Shown here one piece after another: positions 7,432 to 15,920 of a stretch of 20,268 nt of DNA. Within the stretch, counting starts at the first letter, position 1; each line of letters starts with the position of its first letter. The notes beneath the pieces are model-generated. The model made no database searches and had not been told where the DNA came from. It was given only the letters and a program-made list of their open reading frames with translations. A program made the position numbers and the translations under genes. Source of the stretch: Phyllobacteriaceae bacterium UBA1940 (GTDB taxonomy: Bacteria > Pseudomonadota > Alphaproteobacteria > Rhizobiales > Rhizobiaceae); assembly GCA_002336975.1 (NCBI GenBank), contig DDFA01000002.1:29176-49443 (forward strand), given 5' to 3'.

Positions 7432-8838
7432 TTATCCGGCCAGCCTCGGCCATGGATTTGCGCGTTCGATTTGCCCGGCGAGACCAAACAGCGTCGCCTC
7501 CTCGCCATATCTGGCGGCGAACTGGACCCCGACCGGCAGGCCGCCGCTCGACAGGCCGGCCGGAACCGACATGGCGGGCTGGCCGGTGATGTTCTGGATC
7601 CAGGTGAACGGCAGGAAGCCCATCAGTTGATCGAGCCAGCGGTCGACGTCGTCAATGTCGGATGAATGGACGCCGATGCGCGGCGGCAAGGCGCCCAGCG
7701 TCGGCGTCAGCCAAAGATCATAGCGCGCATGGAATGCGGCGATGTGGCGGCTTTCGCGATGCATCGCCTGCAGCGCGCGAATGTAGTCGGCGGCGAAGAT
7801 CGCCAGGCCGCGTTCGGCGACCGCACGGGTGAGCGGTTCGATCAGGCCGGGCGCCGGAAGCGCGCCGCCGGTGGCGCGACCGGCATTCACCGCGGTGTTC
7901 GCCTGGAAGACGGTCGCAAACGACGCACGGGCGACGCAGACGTCGAATTCCGGTTCGGCCTGCTCGACGATGTGGCCGAGCTGCTCGCAAAGCCGCGCCA
8001 TGCGCAGCGCCGCTTCGGCGCATTCGCGGTCCACCGCGACGCCGCTGGGGGCAGTCGTGGAAAATCCGATGCGCAGCCGGGCCGGGTCCCGCGCCGCCTC
8101 GTCGAGATAGGGGCGCGACGGCGGGGCCGGCGCATAGGGGTCGCCCGGCATCGGCCCGGCGGTGGCGTCGAGCAAGGCGGCGCTGTCGCGCACCGACCAG
8201 GTGATTGCGTGCTGGCTGGCGAGGCCCGCCAGGCCTTCGCCGCCTTCGGGCCCGGCGGTGATGCGGGCGCGGGTTGGCTTCAGGCCGAACATGCCGCAGC
8301 ACGACGCCGGAATGCGGATCGAGCCGCCGCCATCGGTGGCATGCGCCATCGGCAGCATAGCCGACGCCACGGCCGACGCAGCGCCGCCGCTTGAGCCGCC
8401 TGGCGAAAACGCCGGGTTCCAGGGATTGCGCGCCGGGCCGAACAGATGCGGTTCGGTGACTGGCTGAAGGCCGAATTCCGACGAATTGGTCTTGCCGACA
8501 ATGACAAGGCCCGCCTGCCGGCAACGGCGGACCAACTCGCTGTCGGCGTTCGCCGTCGCGTTGGCGTACAGCCTTGAGGCCTGCGTGCTGGCGGCGCCGA
8601 CGACCGAGACCACGAGTTCCTTGAACGCGAAAGGTGCGCCGGTGAACGGGCCGTCGGGCAGTCCTGTCGCGATGGCCTGCGCCGCCGCATCGTGCAACGG
8701 CGTGACGATGGCGTTGAGCGACGGGTTGCGCGCGGCGATGCGGGAAAGCGTCGCGTCGAGCACCTCGCGCGCCGACACCTGTCGGGAGCGCACCAGCGCG
8801 GCGATGCCGATCGCGTCCAGCCGGTCGAGTTCGTCCAT
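7432..8838 (-). CDS. Amidase (amidase signature family)
   Basis: Hydrolyses an amide bond through a Ser-cisSer-Lys triad. In the 468-residue product I see Lys73 (in PFAFKELVV), cis-Ser149 in GGSSGG (147-152) and nucleophile Ser173 in DGGGSIRIPA; the 24-residue Ser-Ser spacing is that of the family. Length is typical. The start at 8838 overlaps the upstream stop by one base (TGATG), implying translational coupling; longer readings in this frame only run into the upstream gene. It is the last gene of the eleven-gene array, suggesting that the imported substrate or an intermediate carries an amide. No terminator was recognised between it and the convergent hydrolase. Confidence 0.9.
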   Translation of the reverse strand: MDELDRLDAIGIAALVRSRQVSAREVLDATLSRIAARNPSLNAIVTPLHDAAAQAIATGLPDGPFTGAPFAFKELVVSVVGAASTQASRLYANATANADSELVRRCRQAGLVIVGKTNSSEFGLQPVTEPHLFGPARNPWNPAFSPGGSSGGAASAVASAMLPMAHATDGGGSIRIPASCCGMFGLKPTRARITAGPEGGEGLAGLASQHAITWSVRDSAALLDATAGPMPGDPYAPAPPSRPYLDEAARDPARLRIGFSTTAPSGVAVDRECAEAALRMARLCEQLGHIVEQAEPEFDVCVARASFATVFQANTAVNAGRATGGALPAPGLIEPLTRAVAERGLAIFAADYIRALQAMHRESRHIAAFHARYDLWLTPTLGALPPRIGVHSSDIDDVDRWLDQLMGFLPFTWIQNITGQPAMSVPAGLSSGGLPVGVQFAARYGEEATLFGLAGQIERANPWPRLAG

Positions 8839-10295
8839 CACGGGCTTGCTCCTTCCGTCCCCTTGCCGGGCGTCGGCCATTCGGCGCTGGGCATCGGCTC
8901 GGCGGCGTCGAACAGCGGGTCGATCGCCGCGCCGAAGCCGACGACGTCGAGCGAACCGAGACGAAGCTGGCCCTCGTCGATGCGCAACCGCACCCGGCCA
9001 TTCTGGCGATGATAGAGGTCCGGGTGCGCGGCCAGAAAGGCGCGCGCCTCGGCGTCCGGCCGGTCGCCGAACCCGTCGATGAAATGGTGTGCGTTGCGCT
9101 CGACATGGGTGAGCCCCAGCAGCGCCACCAGCGAAAGATCCTGCTGCAGCGAAATCCCCGGCTCGCAGGTCAGATCCTCGGCCGACATGAAGTAGCGGTC
9201 CTGGCCCTCCTGACTGTTCCATAGCCGGCAACGGGCCAGGTTGAGGATCGATTTCCATACGCCCTTGCATGCTTTGGACGAGACGCCGGTGTAGCCGAGT
9301 TGGCGCGCGGCGCAAAACGCGGACAGCTCGCCGTCGGATTCGTCGATGATGACCGGGATGCGGTTCGCCAGCGGCCGGATCGACGCCGCCAGCGCCCTGG
9401 CGCGATGCACCGGCTGCTCGACAAACAGGATCGAGCCGGCAAGCCGCGTCAGCGACGGGCGGCTCCTGAACCTGTCGAAAAAGTCGGCGATGATTTCGGG
9501 CTGCGAATATTGTTCGTTGCCGTCGAGCGTCGCGGCGTAGCGATGGCCGCGGCGATCCAGAACCGAGGCGATCTGCTCGAGCCGATCGAGGTCGGCGACC
9601 GGGTCGCCGCCGATCTTCAGTTTGAAATGGCGGTTGCCGTAAAACGCGACGACCTCTTCGAGGCTTTGCGGCAGGCCGTCATCGACGCGGTCGCCCGGCG
9701 CAATGTCGGACGACAGGATCGGATCCGAAAGGCCGACAGTGTGCCGCACCGCGATATTTTGCGCCGGCGCGCGGCCGTCGAACAGGCGGGAGAAATCGAA
9801 CGACGCGAGTTCCGGCGCCAGATGGCTGGAGCCGAGCCCGACCATTCCACTGCGCAAGGCGCGGTCGAACGACGTTTCCTGCGCGCGGCAAAAGCCGTCG
9901 AGAACGGCCCGGTCGACAAGCGACTGGCCGTAGGATGCGACCAGCGCATTGAGGCCTTCGGCGGCGCAGTCTGCGATCTGCTTGTCGTAGGCGGTGGCGA
10001 ACAGGCCGAAAGGTGTATTGAACGGCAACGCCAGATAGGCGCGGGCGGCGATTTCAATCGAGCGGCGCAGCTGGTGATGGTTCTGCGCGTCGGTCAGGGC
10101 GGTGTTCTTGTCGAACCATTTCGCGCCGAGCGCCTCGGCCGACCAGCCGGTCGCCTCAAGCCCGTTATCGAGAACGATCCGGGCCCGCACGATCGCCTGC
10201 CGGCCATGCGTCGCGGTGGTCACGCCGAAGCGGAACGGCATTCTCAGGCGATACGGCCGTTCGCGGCATTCGATTTCGACAAGCCGGACGCGCAT
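8838..10295 (-). CDS. Divergent enolase-superfamily protein (485 aa)
   Basis: Unusually long enolase-superfamily member. The barrel motifs are present in order: KLK (Lys225, Lys227) in HFKLKIGGD; first metal ligand Asp258 in ATLDGNEQY; Glu293 in LFVEQPV; Asp318-Glu319 in IIDESDG; and Lys341 or Lys344 in GVSSKACKG, at the place of the sixth-strand general base. Normal MR/MLE enzymes are 350-400 residues. Here there is a larger N-terminal half and a C-terminal extension of about 130 residues after the last motif, which I do not recognise. Reaction unknown: likely dehydration, racemisation or cycloisomerisation of a carboxylate. Start ATG at 10295 follows the ATPase stop by four bases; a TTG at 10340 would lengthen it into the ATPase gene. 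The stop overlaps the amidase start. Confidence 0.75.
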   Translation of the reverse strand: MRVRLVEIECRERPYRLRMPFRFGVTTATHGRQAIVRARIVLDNGLEATGWSAEALGAKWFDKNTALTDAQNHHQLRRSIEIAARAYLALPFNTPFGLFATAYDKQIADCAAEGLNALVASYGQSLVDRAVLDGFCRAQETSFDRALRSGMVGLGSSHLAPELASFDFSRLFDGRAPAQNIAVRHTVGLSDPILSSDIAPGDRVDDGLPQSLEEVVAFYGNRHFKLKIGGDPVADLDRLEQIASVLDRRGHRYAATLDGNEQYSQPEIIADFFDRFRSRPSLTRLAGSILFVEQPVHRARALAASIRPLANRIPVIIDESDGELSAFCAARQLGYTGVSSKACKGVWKSILNLARCRLWNSQEGQDRYFMSAEDLTCEPGISLQQDLSLVALLGLTHVERNAHHFIDGFGDRPDAEARAFLAAHPDLYHRQNGRVRLRIDEGQLRLGSLDVVGFGAAIDPLFDAAEPMPSAEWPTPGKGTEGASP

Positions 10296-10299
10296 CTGG

Positions 10300-11115
10300 T
10301 CAGGCAAGCGATTGAAGCGGGCGACCGGGAGCGCCCGCAAGACGTCCGGTCAGAATATCGTGGATGCGCAGCGACAGGACGCCGAATTCGGCGGTGGCGC
10401 GTGTTTCCACCGTGCGCGGACGCGGCAGGTCGATGTCGACGATTTCGGCGATGCGGCCGGGACGCGGCGACATCACCACGACGTGGTCCGACAGGAACAC
10501 TGCTTCGGGGATGGAGTGAGTGACGAACAGCACCGTCTTGCGCTGGCCGCCTGCGCCGGCTTCGCCCCACACGCGCAGCAGTTCAAGGTTCATGTCGTCG
10601 CGCGTCATGGCGTCGAGCGCGCCGAACGGCTCGTCCATCAGCAACAGCGGCGGATCGAGCAGCAGCGCCCTGCAAAGCGATACGCGCTGCTGCATGCCGC
10701 CCGACAGTTCGCCGGGCCGCTTGTTCTCAAACCCACCGAGCCCGACCAATGTCAGCAACTGGCGCGCCCGGTCGCGGTAGCGGGCCGGCGACAGGCCGGC
10801 GAGCTCGGCCGGCAACAGCACGTTTTCCAGCACGGTGCGCCATTTCAGCAGCACCGCGGCCTGAAACACCATGCCGACCTTGGAGATCGGCTGCGTGACC
10901 GTCTGGCCGTCGACGACAATGCCGCCGGCGCTGGCGGGTCGAAGGCCCGCCAGCACACGCAGCAAGGTCGACTTGCCGCAGCCGCTTGGTCCGACGAGCG
11001 AAATGAACGCTCCCTCGGCGACTGAGAGGTCAATGCCGCGCAACGCTTCGACGGGACCGCTGGAGGTCTGGTAGACCATTCCGACCCGGTCAAGTTCGAT
11101 CATCATTCTGGTCAC
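10300..11115 (-). CDS. ABC transporter ATP-binding protein (nitrate/sulfonate/taurine type)
   Basis: ATPase of the importer encoded with the permease (12162-12935) and binding protein (11144-12127). Walker A GPSGCGKST (residues 42-50), Q-loop Gln85, signature LSGGMQQR (137-144), Walker B ending MDEP (160-163) and switch His200 are all intact, so it should be active. It resembles the SsuB/TauB/ThiZ group. I chose the GTG at 11115 because GGAG lies nine bases upstream; ATGs at 11106 and 11103 are alternatives, and a TTG at 11142 is unlikely. The C-terminal end is typical, with no regulatory domain. Confidence 0.92.
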   Translation of the reverse strand: MTRMMIELDRVGMVYQTSSGPVEALRGIDLSVAEGAFISLVGPSGCGKSTLLRVLAGLRPASAGGIVVDGQTVTQPISKVGMVFQAAVLLKWRTVLENVLLPAELAGLSPARYRDRARQLLTLVGLGGFENKRPGELSGGMQQRVSLCRALLLDPPLLLMDEPFGALDAMTRDDMNLELLRVWGEAGAGGQRKTVLFVTHSIPEAVFLSDHVVVMSPRPGRIAEIVDIDLPRPRTVETRATAEFGVLSLRIHDILTGRLAGAPGRPLQSLA

Positions 11116-11143
11116 GCGGGCAGTCTCCGGTTCAGCCGTCAAC

Positions 11144-12127
11144 TCAAGGCATGTCGACTTTGGTGAGGAAGTCGGTGGTGAAGACGTCCTTGCACTCGAC
11201 CTTTTTCGGCAGGCCCATATAGGTGTTCACCAGGTCGACGGAGTTGCACATCTTCGCCTCTTCAATCCAGCCGATGCCGTGCTGGCGATAGCGGTCGGTC
11301 TCGAGCAGCTTGATGCCGAGCTTCATATTGGCGCCGATGGTCACCTCGTCGATCTCGGGCACCCGCTTCTTGAAGATGGCGAGCGCCTCGTCGGGGTTGG
11401 CGATCACGTCGCGCCAGCCCATATAGGCCGCCTTGAGGAATTTCTTCAGCACCTCCGGACGCTCGGTCATCGTCTTTTCGCTGGCCATGATCGACATCGA
11501 ATACATGTCGAAGCCATGGTCGGCCCAGGGCATGGCGACGACATTGCCGACGCCCATCGGCTTTTCGTAGAGCGGTAGGCCGGTGGTGTAGTCGGCCACC
11601 GTGTCGACGCGCTTTTCGGCAAGCGCCGCAACCTTGGCGGTCGGTTCGATATTGACCCAGGTCACCTTGCTGTCGTCGATATTGTTGGCCTTGGCGAAGG
11701 CCGGCCACATCTGGCGCTGGCCGTCATTGGCCGGCGCGCCGATGGTCTTGCCCTCGAGCTGCTTGGGGCTGGTCACCGGATTGTCCTTCGACGAGAAGAT
11801 GTTGAGCGGCGTCTTGTCGAACACCATGCCGACGACCTTGATCGTGGTTCCGCGCGCCTTGGAGGCGATGACGACGGCGCTGTCGGCCAGGCCGGCGTCG
11901 GCCCCGCCGGTGTCGACCTTGGCGATCGAGTCGCCCGACCCCTTGGAGTTTTCGAGCGTGACGTCGAGACCCTCGGCGGAAAAATAGCCCTTGTCGAGCG
12001 CGACCCAGTAGGCGGCGTGGTCGCCGACGGGGAACCAGTTGAGGGCGAGCTTGAACTTTTCCTGCGCACTGGCCGGAGCGGCCATGAAGCCGGCGAGGGC
12101 CGCGGTTGCGATCAGTTTCTTCAACAT
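11144..12127 (-). CDS. ABC transporter substrate-binding protein, NMT1/THI5-like
   Basis: Periplasmic binding protein that delivers the unknown substrate to the importer. It has a signal peptide with a basic start (MLKK), a hydrophobic core and a likely cleavage after ASA (residue 21). The mature part opens FKLALNWFPVGDHAAYWVALDKGYF, followed by GLDVTLENSKG and GAPANDGQRQMWPAF, as in the NMT1/THI5-like fold that binds pyrimidines, riboflavin, sulfonates or similar small molecules. Substrate not predictable. The ATG at 12127 has GGGAG seven bases upstream; the ATG at 12133 is too close to it. The 34-base gap after the permease contains a short GCCC/GGGC hairpin. Confidence 0.9.
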   Translation of the reverse strand: MLKKLIATAALAGFMAAPASAQEKFKLALNWFPVGDHAAYWVALDKGYFSAEGLDVTLENSKGSGDSIAKVDTGGADAGLADSAVVIASKARGTTIKVVGMVFDKTPLNIFSSKDNPVTSPKQLEGKTIGAPANDGQRQMWPAFAKANNIDDSKVTWVNIEPTAKVAALAEKRVDTVADYTTGLPLYEKPMGVGNVVAMPWADHGFDMYSMSIMASEKTMTERPEVLKKFLKAAYMGWRDVIANPDEALAIFKKRVPEIDEVTIGANMKLGIKLLETDRYRQHGIGWIEEAKMCNSVDLVNTYMGLPKKVECKDVFTTDFLTKVDMP

Positions 12128-12161
12128 TGGCATGCTCCCATTTGATGCCCTGTACGGGCGG

Positions 12162-12935
12162 TTACTTCACTTCCTGTCCTTCGGCCCACGGGGCCAGAAC
12201 GCGCGAAAGCCCCGCGACCGCGCCGAACAGCACGAGGCCGATGATCGAAATCCAGACGAGAGCGCCGAACGCCAGCGGCGTGTTCATGCTGCTCTGGGAG
12301 GTGATGATGACGTAGCCGAGCCCCCGCTGCGAGGCGACGAACTCGCCGACGATGGCGCCGACGACCGCCGAGGTGGCGGTCACCTTCAGCGCCGACAGAA
12401 TGTAGGGGTAGGCGTTTGGAATGCGGATCTTGGCGAAGACTTTCCATTTCGGCGCGTTGAAGACGCGGCCGAGATCGAGCATGTCGTCGTCGATCTGCGA
12501 CAGGCCGACGGCGGTGTTGATGACGACGGGGAAGAAGCCGATCAGCGCGCCGATCAGCATGTTGGGAAGGATGCCATAGCCCAGCCACAGCATGAACAGC
12601 GGCGCCACCGCAACCTTGGGCAGCGTGTTGACGAACACCAGAAACGGCATCAGCGCCCGGTTGAGGACGCTTGACCACGCGATGATCGTGCCAAGCAGAA
12701 CGCCGCCGATGGCCGCAATGACGAACGCGCCGAAAATGGCGAGCGTGGTCGCCCAGATGTGCCCCGCCCAGCGGATCTCGCCCGAGGTCATGGCATGCCA
12801 GACCGAGGCCGGGCTCGGCAGCAGATATTCCCGGATGCCGAATGTGGTGACCGAAACCTGCCACAGCGCCAGCAGGCTGGCGAAGAGGACAAAGGCCGGG
12901 AACCACTCCGTCAGCTTGCGCGCGATGAGTGTCAC
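12162..12935 (-). CDS. ABC transporter permease
   Basis: Inner-membrane subunit of the importer, 257 residues with about six hydrophobic segments. The cytoplasmic EAA-type loop that docks on the ATPase is seen at about residues 151-173 (DMLDLGRVFNAPKWKVFAKI followed by RIP). It resembles SsuC/TauC/ThiX permeases. The start is GTG at 12935, overlapping the upstream enolase stop by four bases (GTGA) and preceded by GGAGG with seven bases between, a strong ribosome site inside the preceding gene. Longer readings of the frame lie inside that gene. Confidence 0.92.
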   Translation of the reverse strand: MTLIARKLTEWFPAFVLFASLLALWQVSVTTFGIREYLLPSPASVWHAMTSGEIRWAGHIWATTLAIFGAFVIAAIGGVLLGTIIAWSSVLNRALMPFLVFVNTLPKVAVAPLFMLWLGYGILPNMLIGALIGFFPVVINTAVGLSQIDDDMLDLGRVFNAPKWKVFAKIRIPNAYPYILSALKVTATSAVVGAIVGEFVASQRGLGYVIITSQSSMNTPLAFGALVWISIIGLVLFGAVAGLSRVLAPWAEGQEVK

Positions 12936-14062
12936 AGCTTCACCTCCACGGCGTGCTTGCGCACGAAGACTTCGTCGACCTCGACGCCCAGTCCTGGACC
13001 TTCCGGCAGACGGACCCGGCCGCCGCCGCGCCACAGCCGTTGGGCGAGAAAATTGGTCTCGATATATTGCGGGCCGTTGAGCTGCAGCGGCGAGATGCCG
13101 AACGCCGCGGCCAGATGCAGCCCGGCGGCCAGGCCGAGATCGGTTTCCGTCAGGCCCGACAGCGACAGGCCGAGACCCGCCGCCTCGGCAGCCTGGCAAA
13201 GCTGGCGCGAGCGGTGAAAGCCTGAATTGCGCTGCAGCTTGGCGACGGCGACATGGATCGCGTCGGCCCGCACATATTCGATCAGGTCGGCGACCGAACG
13301 CAGGCTCTCGTCGATGCCGATCTCGACCGGGCTCGATGCGCAAAGCGTCCGGTACCCGGAGATGTTGAAGCCGTCGAGCGGCTGCTCGAACAAGGTTACG
13401 CCGAACCCGGCGAAACGATCGGCCTGGCGGCGGGCGGCCGCCAGCGAATAACCGCGATTGGCGTCGACCTGGATGACGCGGTCGCCGACCGCCTCGCGGG
13501 TCGCGCGCACAAGCTCGATGTCGCCGGCCTCGCCATGCATGCCGACTTTGACGTCGAATACGTCATAGCCGGCCGCCAGGCCTTCCAGCGCCAGCGCGCG
13601 CGCGCCGGCTGGTTCGGACACCGAGATCATCCACGACAGATCGAACGCGTCGCGCCGCCGCCCGCCCAGAAGCTGGTAGACCGGCATGCCGACAGCGCGG
13701 CCGAGCGCGTCATGGGCGGCAATGTCGATCGCCGACTTCGCCAGCGGCGAGCCCGGGGTGACACCAGGACTGATCGCGCGGTCCATGGCGCGGTGCAGCC
13801 CGTCGAAGTCCCACAGTGCGAGGCCGACAACCGCCGGCGCGAGGTAGCGGCTGAGCGTCGAGACGATCGTCTCGGTCGTCTCGTAGGTCCAGCGCGGCGT
13901 TGGCGTGGCCTCGCCCCAACCGACCGCGCCGCCTTCGGTTTCGAGCCGCACCAGGACGCGCGGCGAGGGCTGCCCTGGATGGCCGGCGACGCCGCCGGCG
14001 ATCAGAAACGGGCTCCTGAACGGAAATTCGAGTACGAAGATCTCCAGGCCCGCGATCCTCAT
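12932..14062 (-). CDS. MR/MLE-type enolase-superfamily enzyme (MLE-like)
   Basis: Abstracts a proton next to a carboxylate to racemise, epimerise, cycloisomerise or dehydrate its substrate. The 376-residue protein shows Lys172 (DVKVG; the first Lys of the usual KxK is Asp170), metal ligands Asp200 (QVDANRGY), Glu226 (FEQPL) and Asp251 (GIDES), and Lys275 on the sixth strand (AKLQRNSG). Lysines on the second and sixth strands place it in the MLE subgroup, which includes dipeptide epimerases, N-succinylamino acid racemases and hydroxyproline enzymes, not in the mandelate racemase subgroup. Exact reaction unknown. The ATG at 14062 overlaps the upstream stop by one base; the stop overlaps the permease start by four. 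Confidence 0.88.
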   Translation of the reverse strand: MRIAGLEIFVLEFPFRSPFLIAGGVAGHPGQPSPRVLVRLETEGGAVGWGEATPTPRWTYETTETIVSTLSRYLAPAVVGLALWDFDGLHRAMDRAISPGVTPGSPLAKSAIDIAAHDALGRAVGMPVYQLLGGRRRDAFDLSWMISVSEPAGARALALEGLAAGYDVFDVKVGMHGEAGDIELVRATREAVGDRVIQVDANRGYSLAAARRQADRFAGFGVTLFEQPLDGFNISGYRTLCASSPVEIGIDESLRSVADLIEYVRADAIHVAVAKLQRNSGFHRSRQLCQAAEAAGLGLSLSGLTETDLGLAAGLHLAAAFGISPLQLNGPQYIETNFLAQRLWRGGGRVRLPEGPGLGVEVDEVFVRKHAVEVKL

Positions 14063-15108
14063 CAGCCGAGCCACCGTTCGAGATTGGCCTTGACGAAGGC
14101 GTCGTCGGCAAGATCGCTATGCTGGCGCAGGACCCGGTCGATCTCGGACGACTGGCCGGGACTGAGACCTTCGCCGGGATCGAGGCACCAGATCCCCTCG
14201 AGAAGGCCTTGCCGTCGCAGGACTTCGTGGCAACCGGCTATGCAGCCGTGGAAATTGTTGGCGACGTCAAAAAAGGCGCTGTTGCAGTCGGTGACGCGCG
14301 CGTCCAGCGCCAGCAGATCGGCGGCGACCGCATCGTCCCCGGCGGCGGCGCGGCAGCGACGGAACAGGTCGACCGCGCTCCTGGTCCACACCGACCAGTG
14401 GCCGAGCAGGCCGCCGGTGAAGCGAACCGTCACCGGCTTGGCCTCACGCATGAACGTGAACGGCGTCACCAGGTCCAGCACGATGTGATCGTCATTGCCG
14501 GTATAGAGTGCGATGCGCTTTTCCGCGCCGGCCTCGGCTACGCCGCGCATCACGTCGAGTGTGCGATAGCGGTTGAACGGCGCGACCTTGATGGCGACGA
14601 CGCCGGGAATGGCGGCGAAGCGGGTCCAGAACGCCGCGTCGAGATTGATGCCGCCGACGGCGGGCTGGAGATAGAATCCGATGACCGGGATGTGCTCGGC
14701 GACCGCCGCGCAATGTTCGATGATTGCGTCGGCATGTTCGCCTTTCATCGCCGCGAGGCTGAGCAGGCCGGCGTCATAGCCGAGCAAGCGGGCGGTGTCG
14801 GCCTCGGCCGCCGCCTGTCTGGTTTTGCCCGCGAGCCCGGCGACCATCGCCAGCGGCCGGTCGCTCCACTGCGCGGCGGTTGTCGCCGCAAGCTCCAGCA
14901 CCTCGCGGTAAAGCCCGACCTCGCGGATGGCGAACTGGGTGGTGTGCACGCCAACCGCAAGTCCGCCCGATCCGGCGTCGATGTAGTAGCGCGTCAGCGC
15001 CTTCTGGCGGCGCTGGTCGAGCCGGCGCGCGGCCGTCAGCGCCAGCGGGTGCGCCGGGATGACCGTGCCCGCCGCGAGTATGTCGAGACCCTTGCCGTCA
15101 GCCATCAT
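14062..15108 (-). CDS. DHDPS/N-acetylneuraminate lyase-family protein
   Basis: Class I TIM-barrel aldolase or dehydratase relative. The key residues keep the family spacing: Thr56-Thr57, Tyr146 in GFYLQP, and Schiff-base Lys174 in AIKVAPFN, exactly 28 residues after the Tyr. The GTTGE motif is replaced by GVHTTQF, and the position equivalent to Arg138 of E. coli DapA (Tyr+5) is Val151, so it is unlikely to be a true dihydrodipicolinate synthase. At 348 residues it is about 50 longer than usual. In context it probably cleaves or dehydrates a keto-acid derived from the enolase-superfamily product (inference). ATG 15108 overlaps the GNAT stop (ATGA); an adjacent ATG at 15105 is equally possible. 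GGAG lies five or eight bases upstream. Confidence 0.83.
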   Translation of the reverse strand: MMADGKGLDILAAGTVIPAHPLALTAARRLDQRRQKALTRYYIDAGSGGLAVGVHTTQFAIREVGLYREVLELAATTAAQWSDRPLAMVAGLAGKTRQAAAEADTARLLGYDAGLLSLAAMKGEHADAIIEHCAAVAEHIPVIGFYLQPAVGGINLDAAFWTRFAAIPGVVAIKVAPFNRYRTLDVMRGVAEAGAEKRIALYTGNDDHIVLDLVTPFTFMREAKPVTVRFTGGLLGHWSVWTRSAVDLFRRCRAAAGDDAVAADLLALDARVTDCNSAFFDVANNFHGCIAGCHEVLRRQGLLEGIWCLDPGEGLSPGQSSEIDRVLRQHSDLADDAFVKANLERWLG

Positions 15109-15920
15109 CCAAACTCCGGTCCGGCGACGGCGAACAGCCGGTCGCGCCGGCAAAACGGTTCCGCCCGCCCGAGCGCCATGCGGGTGAAACTGCGCTGAAT
15201 GTCGAAGCCGCGGGCGCGCAGCCAGTCGCCGAGCCCGCGCCATGCGGTGGGGACGTCGATATAGACGAGGCCGCTGACCTGGGCGAACAGCCGAGCGACC
15301 AGGCCGATTGCGGCGCTTTCGTCCCCGGTGACGACGGGACCGGCCTGAAAGGCGCGGCGGCCGGCCCGGATCATTGCGAAACCGGCGGCGTCGCCCAACG
15401 CGATGGTGTCGCGGCGTCCGAGAAAATCCTGCATCAGGCGGTCGCGCCGCGCGCCGTTGGCGGCCGCGTCGAGATCGCTCACCGGCGGGGTGGGCGCTGC
15501 GGGCTGCGCCGCGCCGTCGATGTGGCCCTGCCAGCGGTCGAAGTCGAACTGGCCGACGAACCCCTGGCGGCGATAGACTTTTACGCCGTCGGCGGTCGCG
15601 TCGAGCACCGGCGTCCTGCCGATGCACTGCAACTCCTCGACGCAGCGGTCGATGAGAAGCGTCGCCAGGCCCTGCCGGCGCCATTGCCGCGTCACCAGCA
15701 CCATTCCGATAAAGCCGTAGGGGCCGTCATAGGGCAGGGCGGCGGCGCTTGCGATCAGCCGCCCGTCGGGCGCTTGCATGCCAAAAGCCTTGCCGCAGCT
15801 GATGAAATGGCGCCAGTCGTCCGGCACCTGGTTCCAGTCGGCCTCGCTCGACAGCGCCATGCCGCCGTCGACGTCGCGCGCGGTCAGCGGTCGGATCGCG
15901 GGGGCGCTAGAAGCCGCCAT
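15105..15920 (-). CDS. Two-domain GNAT acetyltransferase
   Basis: Transfers an acyl group from acyl-CoA to an amine or similar acceptor. The N-terminal GNAT domain (about residues 8-130) has the acetyl-CoA pyrophosphate loop RRQGLA (81-86) after MVLVTRQW. The C-terminal half (about 148-271), with AMIRAGRRAFQAGPVVTGDESAAIGLVARL, resembles the second domain of YitH-like GNATs (Acetyltransf_18 type). Length is 271 residues. ATG at 15920 follows GAGG by six bases and lies within the end of the upstream gene (14-base overlap). Its presence among sugar- and acid-converting enzymes suggests acylation of an intermediate, detoxification, or protein regulation; the sequence does not decide. Confidence 0.85.
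   Translation of the reverse strand: MAASSAPAIRPLTARDVDGGMALSSEADWNQVPDDWRHFISCGKAFGMQAPDGRLIASAAALPYDGPYGFIGMVLVTRQWRRQGLATLLIDRCVEELQCIGRTPVLDATADGVKVYRRQGFVGQFDFDRWQGHIDGAAQPAAPTPPVSDLDAAANGARRDRLMQDFLGRRDTIALGDAAGFAMIRAGRRAFQAGPVVTGDESAAIGLVARLFAQVSGLVYIDVPTAWRGLGDWLRARGFDIQRSFTRMALGRAEPFCRRDRLFAVAGPEFG

Noticed and set aside
14062..15684. 540-residue version of the DHDPS-family protein
   Set aside because: The extra N-terminal residues are an out-of-frame reading of the GNAT gene; the start at 15108 has a ribosome site and an ATGA overlap.
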